This document shows positions 1 to 10,472 of a DNA stretch of 64,000 nucleotides, in pieces. Location: NCBI GenBank assembly GCA_026168455.1, contig CM047426.1:51009229-51073228 (forward strand), in the 5' to 3' direction. This stretch comes from Theocolax elegans. Taxonomy: Eukaryota > Arthropoda > Insecta > Hymenoptera > Cerocephalidae. Each line of letters begins with the position of its first letter. Within the stretch, counting starts at the first letter, position 1. The translations under genes and the position numbers were made by a program. A model generated the notes under the pieces. It worked only from the letters and a program-made list of their open reading frames with translations, was not told the DNA's origin and searched no databases.

Positions 1-377
1 GGTACAATGATTACTGATTTGTAACAATTATATATATATTTCAGTCTTTAAAAATTAAACAATTTATTAAAATTTCTATCACATCATAGCGAGTAAAAAT
101 ATTAATGACTTGTAAGTAACAAGTGCAGTTCTGTCTGCCTAATTGCCCACTCTATAATGAGTAAACAATCCAGAATTTACCGCATTAAGTCATTAAAAAT
201 ATTTCAGTACGCAACTGCATTCATAAAAAAGTTTTATGATTATAAAAAAAATTTATGAAAAGAAAAATGTTTTAAATGAAAAAAGTACACAAAGCAATTA
301 CAATATTATTTTTATAATTCAGTTTTCAAGTAAGACTTTTTACGCGGGCACAATGATTACTGATTCGTAACTATTAT

Positions 378-417
<40 letters not shown>
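1..417. other. AT-rich flank with a repeated motif
   Basis: No gene is visible. The motif ACAATGATTACTGATT occurs at 4-19 and again at 350-365, 346 bases apart and followed both times by TA-rich sequence. This could be the edge of a tandem repeat cut by the window. Positions about 381-417 are a (TA)n tract that is the target of the following LTR. Confidence 0.5.
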
Positions 418-420
<3 letters not shown>

Positions 421-1548
421 AACGGTAAACGGTTCACGCGAGACGAAAATCGTACCGATCGCCTGAGTCTACCGTTGAAGACGCGTAAGGCGCATGCGCG
501 AGCCCGTCGGAGAGCCGGTGTGCACGACACACCGGCAGTCAGGGTTGCCAGATGGCGATTTTTTCTCTTTGTTGCTCTTGCTTAATAAACATAAATATAA
601 GTAAGACAGAAAAGGAAAAAAAAATCGCCAACTGGTCACTCTGCCGGCAGTATTGTTCGAGCCTTGAACGAACGCTATACCGCGAGTACCAGGAGAAAGA
701 GAGAGAGAGAACCGAGAATCGGACGAGAGAAAGAGCCGACAGAGAGGCAACTAGGAGGAGAGGAAGGAGGAACCGAACGCCAAGAAGTAGTCAACCAGGT
801 CGTCTCGGATTACAAGTAAGTCCTGGCCAGGCGTGCGCGAATAATTGCGAGTAGGGTAAGCGTGTTTAACGACGGGATACGCGCGGTATTCCGACGGCGA
901 GTCAAGCGAGAGAATAACCGCTCTCGTCGCGTCTCTCTCTCTCCGCAGCTTAGACGCGTACACGGCACGCCGGAGGAGTGCTTAGCACTCCGGTATAATC
1001 CCGTCGGGTCTCAACGCGAATAGCCGCGGGCACACACACACGTATACTTGTTAACAGCCGGATAATTGTTTACTTTTGGGCCAAGGAATAGCATCGCCTT
1101 GGCCCGACCTTGTACTTTTCATAATCAGTCCTTGCACCGTTTATTTCACGTGATTGTAATCAATTTGTTTTATAATAGTACCCCGATATAGTATTTTATT
1201 GATTTCCCGACGAACCCTATCCCGAAGGCGAATACCGCCATGCCCCGCGGGTGTCGTGCATTGCACTTCGCACGACACATAGCTGAGTAGCCGAGCACGG
1301 GTATCGGCGAAAGATAACACTTGTTATCGAGGAAAAGCGTGTACTAGGTAAGTACACACGCTGTACACAGGGAAGACGTCATCGTGCGGAGCTTGAGGCT
1401 AGCTCGCACCACTCCAAGGACGGTTCTGCCGATCGGTTAGCTGTCTGGTAAAACAGCTGATCGTTATACCGAGAGTATTTACTGTGCATTGAGGATATGC
1501 ACAGGACAATCAAAAACCTCCCGACGAGTAGGAATTAACCCTGTTACA
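418..1548. mobile_element. Solo LTR of an LTR retrotransposon
   Basis: The segment starts TGTAACGG and ends CTGTTACA, giving the 6-bp inverted ends TGTAAC/GTTACA typical of LTRs. It is flanked on both sides by (TA)n, so an ATAT-type target duplication is compatible but cannot be delimited. It is GC-richer than its surroundings, and contains AATAAA near 580 and purine-rich GAGA stretches. No gag, pol or second LTR lies next to it, so it is read as a solo LTR left by LTR-LTR recombination. The superfamily is not known; it is unlike the LTR at 10976-12966. Confidence 0.7.
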
Positions 1549-2171
1549 ATATATATATATGTGTGTGTGTATCTATATATGGTTATCGGTTTATGCTTTG
1601 TTCCGTGTTTTTTTCTCGCGATTGCGTTTGCGTTGCAGCGCGTATGCGCCTTTAGACGCTTGCCAGTCTATGCTTGCTTAGTCCCAGGCGTAAGGTGCAT
1701 TTGATTGCATATTACGGATTCGCGGCATCCCATTTACTGGAGGCTGTGTTTTATTGTTCTATCCTCCGCTAGGTATTGTTGTTTGAAAATATCTCAAAAC
1801 TTACGATGAGGCGGTTGGTCGATGAATTAATGTTTTGATGTCTTTTAAAGTTTTGCCGGAATAAATTTTTACTATATCGATACTAACTTCACGTTATAAT
1901 TCTTCTCCTTGATTTCTGTACTTTGGGTAAATCGGTTCTATGGTGTGCATTATTACATCTGCGTAGATATATATATATGTATATAAACACCAGTATCGGT
2001 ACTTATGGTGACACTACGTGTTATCTTGGTGTTTTTAGGTTATAAAACATATGTAACGACTCAGATATAAGGGGGAGAATATTAATTGATAGAATAATGC
2101 ATAAAAAACCAATAACCCAAATATCCAATAACCCAAATACCTAAATACCCCTCACGGGTAAAAAAGCACAA
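1549..2171. other. Intergenic AT-rich stretch, no gene seen
   Basis: Contains TA/GT microsatellite at 1549-1580, another TA run near 1967-1985, and short repeats of AATAACCCAAATA near 2110-2145. Short ORFs here look random. No element was recognised. Confidence 0.5.
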
Positions 2172-2288
2172 TTTGACCTTATAATATTAATGAAGGATTG
2201 AAGCTATAACGTCTTTCGAGGTGCCGGAGGCCGGAGGCACCTCGAAAGACGTTATAGCTTCAATCCTTCATTAATATTATAACGTCAA
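2172..2288. repeat. Perfect hairpin, arms about 54 bp
   Basis: The left arm, ending CGAGGTGCC, and the right arm, starting GGCACCTCG, are reverse complements around a 10-nt spacer (GGAGGCCGGA). The pairing runs out to TTTGAC / GTCAAA with a single mismatched position. It is a miniature fold-back or a non-coding hairpin. No target duplication is evident. Confidence 0.85.
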
Positions 2289-2490
2289 AGCGGGACTCAC
2301 AAAGATAATTTTCCGATTTTTTGTGTGTCGGCATAAGTACGGATACATGGTTGAATTTTCGGTGGAATTATGCTGACGTCGGCATAATTACCCCAAAGTA
2401 AGCACAATTCCCATTTCCCGTAAGAATTTGTCGGCATAAGTACCGATTGATCAATTTATGAGTATGTATGTATATATATATATATATATA

Positions 2491-4147
2491 TGGGTGATTC
2501 TCTGTGATATCGAAGATGAAAAAAATAAATATTGCTATAACTGTGGGTATATATTTTAGAGGTATCCAGTAGTTCTCCTGAATTTTTTCAGATTTTTTCG
2601 GGGCCATTATTTTATGTTACAGAGAGTCAAAGTTGACATTTTAGCACTTTTTTGCATTATATGCCCATTTTCATGAATTTTTAGCTCCCAGGGGATGCAT
2701 TTTTCACTAAAAACATAAGTATGACTTTTTTTGTAAAATTTTCCGAAATTTTCATTAAAAATACTTTTAAAGATATAAATGTATGCTGTCACACTCTTGT
2801 AAGCCATTTAAACCTTAAATAGTGAAAATCAGCAATTCTGCTCCGGACTCTGGTAGCCTAATACTGTCTAAAAGATGTCTTTTTATAGTCAGAAACTGCC
2901 TAAAAATTTCCAGAGTGGGTCTAAATCATTAAGATCACTTATGGTCAAAATATCCGGGAAAAGTGCCCGAAATATTAATAGAAATGTATATTTGTTGCCT
3001 TATAACGATGAATCTATTAGCATGATCATTGCAAAAAAATTTGTGCACTTACCTTGGAGTGGTAGAAAAGTATCTTCACTTGTTACAGTATCCATCTAAT
3101 CCCCTGTAAGCTGCTAAAAATACAAATATTATTAGACAAATGTAAAAAATTAATTTTTAAACATTTATAATGCTGGATTTTTAGTTTTACATCCCTTACA
3201 AGAATTATAATACTAATCTGAAGGATTACTATAAATATATAAACATCATTATTCCAATAACTGAATATACGTATTTAATACAAATGATATATAAATAAAT
3301 CGGATATATAATTATAATGAATAATATGATAACGTGACAGTGACAAGTTTGTGAAATCTAAACAATGTATTGCTGAATAATAATAATAATAATGTTGATA
3401 CTTTTATAGTAATCCTTCACATTAGTATTATAATTCTTGTAAGGGATGTAAAACTAAAAATCCAGCATTATAAATGTTTAAAAAATAATTTTTTTAATTT
3501 TATAATAATATTTGAATATTTAGCAGCTTACAGGGGATTAGATGGATACTGAAACAAGTGAAGATACTTTTCTACCACTCCAAGGTAAGTGCACAAATTT
3601 TTTTGCAATGATCATGCTAATAGATTCATCGTTATAAGGCAACAAATATACATTTCTATTAATATTTCGGGCACTTTTCCCGGATATTTTGACCATAAGT
3701 GATCTTAATGATTTAGACCCACTCTGGAAATTTTTAGGCAGTTTCTGACTATAAAAAGACATCTTTTAGACAGTATTAGGCTACCAGAGTCCGGAGCAGA
3801 ATTGCTGATTTTCACTATTTAAGGTTTAAATGGCTTACAAGAGTGTGACAGCATACATTTATATCTTTAAAAGTATTTTTAGTGAAAAGTTCGGAAAATT
3901 TTACAAAAAAAGTCATACTTATGTTTTTAGTGAAAAATACATCCCCTGGGAGCTAAAAATTCATGAAAATGGGCATATAATGCAAAAAAGTGCTAAAATG
4001 TCAACTTTGACTCTCTGTAACATAAAATAATGGCCCCGAAAAAATCTGAAAAAAATTCAGGAGAACTACTGGATACCTCTAAAATATATTCCCACAGTTA
4101 TAGCTATATTTATTTTTTTCATCTTCGATGTCACAGAGAACCACCCA
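2491..4147. mobile_element. Long fold-back element, copy 1
   Basis: Almost the whole element is an inverted repeat. It starts TGGGTGATTCTCTGTGA and ends TCACAGAGAACCACCCA; arms of about 744 bp (2491-3234 and 3404-4147) flank a spacer of about 170 bp. It sits in a (TA)n tract on both sides, so a TA target duplication (Tc1/mariner-like) is possible but unprovable. Each arm carries the same short open frames (60-75 codons). Between arms and between copies these differ mainly by amino-acid-changing substitutions, which argues against coding. No transposase is present, so it is non-autonomous. Confidence 0.85.
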
Positions 4148-5645
4148 TATATATATATAGATATATATTATCCGTACGTTAAATTAATGTTGGTAGTTAA
4201 CACATACTTTTTCCATCTGATTATCCCTTAGTGTTAATTAACTATTGGTGTTTACTATTTATTATTGTTATTACGATTATTGTTAAGTTGTAAATTAATA
4301 TTTATTGCTTAAATTTTGTATTTTTCGAAATTTTGATAATGTGGGTACCTTAATTAGGTTAAAATTTGCATAAATCCGAAAGTTGCAAATTAAATGTAAA
4401 ATGCAATAACTCGGAAAATATTGGATCTAAAATTTGCAAAAAGGGCTGGTAATTGTTAATTAAGGGCTCTCTTCCTGATTTTAGCAAAATTTTTGCAATA
4501 TGTTTAATGTTGGAAATTTATTTTTTTGTACCTTATTGGTATCGTTTTGGCGGAGCTTCTTAAGTGTGGTTACATGTGTTTTTTATGTTATAATAATTTA
4601 TTTCTCTTTAAAACTGATTTTGCTCGTAATGCGGGCGTTTATAATTATTTTGAAAATTTTATTTATTGTAATTTTGCAATTAAGGTATGGGGTCTTTATA
4701 ACTATAAAATAATGTTTTGGCGATTTTAATTGTTAACAATATTAAATTATTTATAATGTAATTTGTTAGGAAATGGTTTTTTCGTTTATTTTTGAATTAG
4801 TAATGCTCCTAAGTATATAGAAGTATATAGGTTGCATTTTCGTATATTGTAAAATTTTAATTAACAAATTCATAACTTGTTTCCTAATCGTTGTATCGTC
4901 TTCGATTTCGCTTGTAATTTGTTAATTGCGGTTGAGGTTTTGATTAATCCACAAAATGTTGCTAAATTTGTTTATTTATTAATAATGTTTATTTATTTAT
5001 ATTTTCTTTTCTTATAATACCGATTTTTTTTTATCTTGTATTATATTCGTTAGTATTATATTTATATAAAAGTATATGGGTGATTTTCTCTAGCTTGCAT
5101 ATCCTTAATTAACAATTTCATAATTCGACACCTAATTATCGGGTGCTTCTGGTTTTTGTTTTTTTTTTGTTAGTTAAGGTTACGGTTTTGGTGCCTACCA
5201 AAACTTTTGTTAATTTGATTTATTTATTAGTAATTTTTAAATTGTTTATGATTTTATGTATTATATTGTTCCCTTTTTTATTGTTTTATTGTACGCGTGC
5301 GATTTACAGCTACATAAATCTATTTGGTCCATTTTTGAAAGTTGTATTTTAATATTGGTCTAATTTTCTTTTGTAAATTATCTACTAGGTGGATATTTCC
5401 GATATGTGGTGAAATATTAACATGTTTTCATTTACTTATTGTTATTATTTAATTTATTTATGAATTCTGTAGTGTTCTTTTTATTTTATGATTTTACTGA
5501 TTTACTACCCTGATTTAAATACCCTTGTTGATTATTATAATTTATTTGAGAGGTTAGTATGATTCATAATTATTACGCGCCTTTGGCGCGTCCGTTAGCC
5601 GCGCTAATACGACCAACCTTAGGGTTTTATTTTGCGTTCTATGTT
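4148..5645. other. T-rich stretch, no gene recognised
   Basis: Strongly T-rich on this strand, with several diverged copies of a segment containing TTAATTAACAAATTCATAA-like and TTGTTAATT motifs (near 4450, 4858, 5104). These may be an old degenerate tandem repeat, or the non-coding 3' part of the reverse-strand retrotransposon whose integrase end follows. ORFs here are low-complexity and hydrophobic only because of T-richness. Confidence 0.4.
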
Positions 5646-5996
5646 TTATAATTCTTGAGCATTCTTTGTTTGGTCGTTGGATGTTTTAACATCAGATGCT
5701 CTATTTATTTTGTTGGCGTGTACCACCTTGATTATATCGTTATTTCGTAATATAACATTGTGCGTTTTGTAATTTATTTTAATTATTTCATATTATCCTT
5801 CGTATTCTGTATAAAATTTGCCTATTTGGGGTTCCTTTAATAAATATACTATTTCGCCTTCTCTGCAGTGTTGAACATTTAATTTCCTATCATAATAAAA
5901 TTTTGTTCGGTATTTAGATTGAACTAGATTCATGGCGGCCATGGTTTGTAATTGCGTTAAATTGGTTGTAAGATCTGCTGCATATTCACTATAGGT
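5646..5996 (-). pseudogene. Integrase C-terminal fragment, retrotransposon remnant
   Basis: Reading the reverse strand gives 117 codons in one frame with a single internal stop (TAA after the residues YTEYEG). The translation has the look of the region after the integrase core in insect Ty3/gypsy elements: the phrases YRTKFYYDRKLN, REGEIVYLLKEP, QIGKFYTEYEG and IIKVVHANKI, with the stop falling where the Pro of a GPY-type motif is expected. The fragment ends abruptly at about 5994, where the opposite-strand pol begins, so one element was broken by or joined to the other. Only this C-terminal part survives; the core catalytic residues are absent. Confidence 0.7.
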
Positions 5997-8156
5997 TTAA
6001 CAAATGCTCCAATGACATTCCAAAGGCTTATCGATGCTCTGTTTGGCCCAGAATACGTGCCACATGTATTTGGTTACCTCGATGACATCATCATAGCCAC
6101 AGAGTCATTTGAGGAGCACATGCGCTGGTTAGAGGAAGTACTGAAGAAACTGGTGAAGTATGGCTTAACGGTAAACAGAGATAAATGCGAGTTTTGTTGT
6201 TCAAGCGTCACTTACCTTGGTTATGTGTTGGATAAAGAAGGCTTACGTCCAGATCAAGAGAAGATAGCACCAATAAAGAACTACCCTGCTCCAAAAGACG
6301 TTAAGCAATTAAGAAGATTTCTAGGGATGATAGGTTGGTACTCACGTTTCCTAGACAAAGACTCGGAGACGAAAATACCTTTGCTAAAACTATTGAGGAA
6401 AACAGTGAAGTGGAAATGGGAACAGGAACAACAGGAAGCCTTTGAGAAATTAAAAGATGCTATTTCACGAGCCCCAGTACTTGCTCGTCCCGACTTCACT
6501 AAGCCCTTCTGTCTACAGACGGATGCCAGTAACAACGCCATTGGTGCAGTGCTTACACAAAACTTTGATGATGGAGAACACCCGATAATATACATAAGCA
6601 GGGTCCTCAACGATGCTGAAAGGAACTACTCAACTTCAGAAAAGGAGTGCCTAGCAGTCCTGTGGGCAATTAAAAAGCTGAGACCCTACATCGAATGTTA
6701 TCACTTCACCGTCATAACAGATCACATGGCACTAAAATGGCTGAGGAACAAAAAGGAACCAACGGGTAGACTAGCACGATGGGCATTAGAAATGATGGAA
6801 TGGGACTTTGAGATAGTACACAGAAAAGGTGCTCTTAACCACGTTCCCGACGCGCTATCGCGAATGTTCGAGGATGGAGATGATGATAAAATTATGGAGG
6901 CAGCGGCATTTGAAGAAATAAAGGATGAATGGTATTTAAAGAGGTTACGTGACGTAGAAAAATTTCCAGATAGATTTCAGAATTGGAGAATAATTGATGG
7001 AATGTTATATAGATATAGATATGATGAATTACTTGACCCTATCGTAAATAGAGAGGAAACTTGGAGACTAGTAGTACCATTAGAATATCGTGAAAGAGTA
7101 ATGCAGGAAGCTCATGACATACCATCAGTTGGACACGGAGGTATAGAAAAGACATATGATCGTGTAGCACGAGAGTATTATTGGCAAGGTATGTGGCACG
7201 ACATTAATAAATACATACAAAGATGTCAAGTATGCCACCATTACAAAACACCTCAAAGTGGACAACAAGGAATGATGGGAATGAGAATAATTGATAGACC
7301 GTGGTGCATTGTTGCAGCAGACCTAATGGAATTTCCACCCAGTAAAAGCCAAAACAAATATTTGATCGTTTTTCAAGATTTGTTTACAAAATGGATCGAG
7401 GTTAAACCAATTAGGAAAGCTGATGGAAAATCGGTAGCAAAAGCATTAGAAGATCTAATCCTTTTTAGGTGGGAAACACCGGAATACTTCTTATCAGACA
7501 ATGGCAAAGAGTTTGATAACAAAGTATTGAAGGCAATGCTGAACGAATACGGAGTCAAACACGTCACAACCCCACCATACCACCCGCAAGCAAACCCAGT
7601 GGAAAGATGCAACAGGACCCTAAAAACCATGATTGCCATGTTCGTAAAGAACGATCATCGTTGCTGGGACGAACATATCCACGAACTTCGCCACGCAATC
7701 AACACCGCAGTCCAATCCTCTACAAAAGTTTCCCCTGCCTTTCTAAATTTTGGACGAAATCCACACCCGGTGAAAAGTCTAAGAAGAGAGGTAGAAGGAA
7801 AGAAACCCATAATGAAATTGGACCCAACAGTCTGGTTAGATCGCGCTACGAGGTTAGATGCATTGAGGGACATTGTTTCAAAACATTTAGATGAAGCAAG
7901 AGAAAAACAGATGAAGGAATATAATAAAAATAAAAAACATGTAGAATTTAAAGTTGGAGATTTAGTATCAAAAACTACGCATGTACTATCAAAAGCAGCA
8001 GATAAATTTACAGCAAAGCTACATGAAAAATTTGGAGGTCCATATGAAATAGTAAAGATCCTATCCCCAACGGTTTATTTATTGAAACGCGAAAATAAAA
8101 AAGACACGAAGGTGCACGTCAAAGATTTGATCCCATATGCCCCTTCCCGTGTATAA
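5994..8156 (+). CDS. Ty3/gypsy pol polyprotein, 5'-truncated (RT-RNase H-integrase)
   Basis: Open from GLTNAP, the RT motif just before the palm, to a normal stop; the first ATG is at 6012 but the true protein starts far upstream and is lost. Counting from that Met: RT active site YLDD at 22-25; RNase H about 165-285, with D171, E210, D237 and D280 in the expected contexts (LQTDASN, TSEKE, ITDHMALKWL, VPDALSR). The integrase H2C2 finger has H368, H375, C405 and C408. The DDE core has D437 (AADLME), D496 (LSDNGKEF) and E531 (NPVERCNRTLK), and a C-terminal GPY module lies at 676-678. No frameshift is seen, so the copy is fairly young although its 5' half is missing. The protease, the start of RT and any upstream gag are absent. 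It is followed after 99 bases by a second large ORF in the same element. Confidence 0.93.
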   Translation, partial: GLTNAPMTFQRLIDALFGPEYVPHVFGYLDDIIIATESFEEHMRWLEEVLKKLVKYGLTVNRDKCEFCCSSVTYLGYVLDKEGLRPDQEKIAPIKNYPAPKDVKQLRRFLGMIGWYSRFLDKDSETKIPLLKLLRKTVKWKWEQEQQEAFEKLKDAISRAPVLARPDFTKPFCLQTDASNNAIGAVLTQNFDDGEHPIIYISRVLNDAERNYSTSEKECLAVLWAIKKLRPYIECYHFTVITDHMALKWLRNKKEPTGRLARWALEMMEWDFEIVHRKGALNHVPDALSRMFEDGDDDKIMEAAAFEEIKDEWYLKRLRDVEKFPDRFQNWRIIDGMLYRYRYDELLDPIVNREETWRLVVPLEYRERVMQEAHDIPSVGHGGIEKTYDRVAREYYWQGMWHDINKYIQRCQVCHHYKTPQSGQQGMMGMRIIDRPWCIVAADLMEFPPSKSQNKYLIVFQDLFTKWIEVKPIRKADGKSVAKALEDLILFRWETPEYFLSDNGKEFDNKVLKAMLNEYGVKHVTTPPYHPQANPVERCNRTLKTMIAMFVKNDHRCWDEHIHELRHAINTAVQSSTKVSPAFLNFGRNPHPVKSLRREVEGKKPIMKLDPTVWLDRATRLDALRDIVSKHLDEAREKQMKEYNKNKKHVEFKVGDLVSKTTHVLSKAADKFTAKLHEKFGGPYEIVKILSPTVYLLKRENKKDTKVHVKDLIPYAPSRV

Positions 8157-8224
8157 GAGTGTTGAGACAACAAGAATGGATGGAAATTTATTGAGGATGT
8201 TGTAAGTATGTGATGGAACTATGA

Positions 8225-8247
8225 AGGTATTTGTTTTATTGTTGCAG
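8225..8247 (+). promoter_or_regulatory. Candidate 3' splice site ahead of the downstream ORF
   Basis: A pyrimidine-rich stretch ends TTGTTGCAG at 8247, nine bases before the ATG at 8256. A GTAAGT lies at 8202, but that would make a 46-base intron, short for insects. A distant donor in the missing 5' LTR or leader is more likely (the LTR at 10976-12966 has GTAAGT at 12390 and CAG/GTAAGA at 12779). This would give a spliced subgenomic mRNA for the ORF, as used for third ORFs in errantiviruses. Inferred from sequence only. Confidence 0.45.
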
Positions 8248-8255
8248 AATCTGAG

Positions 8256-10472
8256 ATGGACCGTCAACACCCGAAGTCACCTGTGCACACCGTGGAACAC
8301 CTCCGGGAGACACTGGGTCCTGAGGAAGAGGAAGCCGTCCAGTTATTGGCACAATGGCTGCACGCTCCTCCAACTCAACCCAGTCGCCCCTCCGGTGACC
8401 AGGATCAGTGGGTCCGTTTAGACGCGCTTCCCGTGCAGGGCACATCGACTACGGGCGTGCCCTCGTCTGGAGGGGGGGAGAGGGCCACCGAAATTCTATC
8501 GGTGCCCCAACCTCTTAATGAAGGACAGCAGGAACGCAGGGACACCATCGAAGACGAGACATTGAAGGAAGTTCCTCTTCCAATCGGACAGGAGTTGGCA
8601 GAGTTGGCCACCCCGGCCCCTCCAACTCCAGAGTCCACCCTTCCTGACCAGGCCATGGCCAGGAAGGTATTGGAAGAGGGACTCACTTGGATTGAGGGGG
8701 AGGTTGGGAAGGAGGCACGGATGGACCAGCCCATGGACTTTGACCCATGGGACCCGTCAGTACTACCTCCAACCCCAGTAAACCACCCGGATAGGGTGAG
8801 GGAGTACCGGAACAAGATGCTAGACATCATGTCCGGCAAGGAAACTCCGGAACCTCTCCCCACCCCCTCATCCCTACTGATGGATGACGGGATAGACCGG
8901 TCCAGGGGAGCAATCCCCAAAAGGAAGCTACCAACCCCAGCTACGTATGAGGTTAGTACCATGGGAGTGGCTTCCATAAGTCTGGAGGAACGGGAGAGCA
9001 TGGAGGCAGTGGAGGAACTCCATAGAGCTCTCCTAGAATCCCCAGAGGGGATTGCTGCCCTCACGAACGGACGGTTAGTCGTCCAGGAGGACCTCCCTGT
9101 CCGGGGAGGGACTCCGGCTGCTGTGGTGGCACCACTCCCAAGGAAAGTGGAAGCGGAGAAAATCACCACAGTCAGGGGATTACCTCTCCAGCAGGGGGAG
9201 ATCCCTGTCTACGACGACAGTTATCGGAACCAGGCAAGGAGCCTTTCCGCACGCCGCCGAGCGCGGAGATATAATCCCCGCCGACAACTCACCATGGATG
9301 ACTACGTGAGTGGTATCCCCAGCCCTCCTCGACCAGCATCTCCTGAAGAACCCCCTGTTCAAGTACGCTACCTTGAACAGAGGAGAATATTCGAGAGGGA
9401 GGACGCGAGGAGACGAGCGGAAGCCCAGAGGATTTGGGAGGAATTCCGCGCTCGGCGCGACGAGGAAAGGATGGAGGCAGAGAGGAAGGAGATGAAGGAG
9501 AAAAAGAAACGCGAGGAAGAGAGAGAGGAGGAAGAATTGAGAAGGAAGAAAAGAGAGAGAGAGGAGGAAGAATTGAGAAGGAAGAAAAGAGAGAGAGAGG
9601 AGGAAGAATTGAGAAGGAAGAAAAGAGAGAGAGAGGAGGAAGAATTGAGAAGGAAGAAAAGAGAGAGAGAGGAGGAAGAGCTGAGGAGGAAGAAAAGAGA
9701 AAGAGAGGAACAAGAACGGAAGAACAAGGAAAAGGAGGAATGGGATAGACATGTGGAAGAAGAAAGAAGGAGAGAAAGAGAAATAAGGAGATTGAAAAAG
9801 GAGAAAGAAGAATTGCAGAAGAAGATAGAGGAAGAAAAAGGATTAAGGAAGTCTCCACCGCGTACACTGGAAGGGGGGGAGGAACCTCCGCAGACCCCCC
9901 GTAAAGTGTCACGCTGGGACGACGGACCCAAGGTTCCCCCTCAGGTGTCAGTGCCTCAACCGATACCGAAGAAGGGCATACTATTTGGAGATCTGGACCC
10001 GGTGATGATAAACCCGATGTTGGACCCCCCGTTCGGTGCATGTTTTGCCTGCTGGAAGACCGGCCACCTCGCCATCCAGTGTCCAACACCCCTGGGACAC
10101 GAGTATTGCCGCAATTGCGGCCGTAAAGGCGTACGAACCCGTTCGTGTCCCAGGTGTGGCCGGATCCACGTCCAGCGGTTGAAGGAGGTGAATCCCGCGA
10201 GATACGCCGGACTGGGGGAAGAACCAAAACCCCCAACTCCACCTAGGGAGGTTAGGGTTCCGACAGTAACCATCCCGGGTCCCCCTCCTACACTCTCTGC
10301 CCGCCTCCGACGCCCGAGGACCGGGGCAACCGAACCACCCAGCTCTCAGGAACAACCAGGCCCTTCCACCGCGGTATCCTCGAGGGCTGGGTTGGTAGAA
10401 GCCCTGATGGAACTGTCCCAGGAGGAGCAATTACAGATAATTGCTTCCCTCATACGGGGACGTTCCAAATAA
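8256..10472 (+). CDS. Gag-like zinc-knuckle/coiled-coil ORF located after pol
   Basis: 738 codons, intact. Residues 1-400 are Pro/Glu/Ser-rich and not recognised. About 385-555 is a very highly charged Glu/Arg/Lys helix, predicted coiled coil, with five in-frame copies of a 12-residue unit (EEEELRRKKRER). At about 596 there is a CCHC zinc knuckle, C-x2-C-x4-H-x4-C (CFACWKTGHLAIQC), followed near 618 by a second Cys-rich cluster (CRNCG...CPRCG). The tail is Pro-rich. Knuckles of this kind bind nucleic acid and are usual in Gag nucleocapsid, which argues for a Gag-like role. No capsid major-homology motif is visible. Its place, 99 bases downstream of pol and before the polypurine tract and LTR, is where an env-like ORF usually sits; gag normally precedes pol. 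A separate accessory nucleic-acid-binding protein is the main alternative. Codon use is GC-richer than the surroundings. Confidence 0.75.
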   Translation: MDRQHPKSPVHTVEHLRETLGPEEEEAVQLLAQWLHAPPTQPSRPSGDQDQWVRLDALPVQGTSTTGVPSSGGGERATEILSVPQPLNEGQQERRDTIEDETLKEVPLPIGQELAELATPAPPTPESTLPDQAMARKVLEEGLTWIEGEVGKEARMDQPMDFDPWDPSVLPPTPVNHPDRVREYRNKMLDIMSGKETPEPLPTPSSLLMDDGIDRSRGAIPKRKLPTPATYEVSTMGVASISLEERESMEAVEELHRALLESPEGIAALTNGRLVVQEDLPVRGGTPAAVVAPLPRKVEAEKITTVRGLPLQQGEIPVYDDSYRNQARSLSARRRARRYNPRRQLTMDDYVSGIPSPPRPASPEEPPVQVRYLEQRRIFEREDARRRAEAQRIWEEFRARRDEERMEAERKEMKEKKKREEEREEEELRRKKREREEEELRRKKREREEEELRRKKREREEEELRRKKREREEEELRRKKREREEQERKNKEKEEWDRHVEEERRREREIRRLKKEKEELQKKIEEEKGLRKSPPRTLEGGEEPPQTPRKVSRWDDGPKVPPQVSVPQPIPKKGILFGDLDPVMINPMLDPPFGACFACWKTGHLAIQCPTPLGHEYCRNCGRKGVRTRSCPRCGRIHVQRLKEVNPARYAGLGEEPKPPTPPREVRVPTVTIPGPPPTLSARLRRPRTGATEPPSSQEQPGPSTAVSSRAGLVEALMELSQEEQLQIIASLIRGRSK
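9525..9706 (+). repeat. 36-bp in-frame tandem repeat, five units
   Basis: Units are in register at 9531, 9567, 9603, 9639 and 9675 (GAAGAATTGA core; last unit GAAGAGCTGA). They encode EEEELRRKKRER-type units in the coiled-coil part of the gag-like ORF. Because 36 is a multiple of 3, copy-number change keeps the frame. The near identity of units 1-4 indicates recent expansion. Confidence 0.9.

Noticed and set aside
2607..4030. Short ORFs (66-79 codons) repeated in the fold-back arms here and at 13098-14711
   Set aside because: They occur because the arms are copies; differences between copies are mostly non-synonymous and no initiation context or longer product is seen.
5143..5352. Hydrophobic small protein
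   Set aside because: Composition follows from T-rich DNA; no conserved feature.
8202..8247. A 46-base intron between pol and the next ORF
   Set aside because: Too short for usual insect introns; the acceptor is more likely paired with a distant donor.
9530..9706. CRISPR-like array
   Set aside because: Direct tandem repeats without spacers, in frame within a coding region.
9180..10430. Long antisense ORFs opposite the gag-like gene
   Set aside because: Shadows of the GC- and repeat-biased coding strand; Leu/Ser/Phe-rich low complexity.
8256..10472. Env glycoprotein
   Set aside because: No signal peptide, transmembrane segment or fusion motif; zinc knuckles and coiled coil instead.
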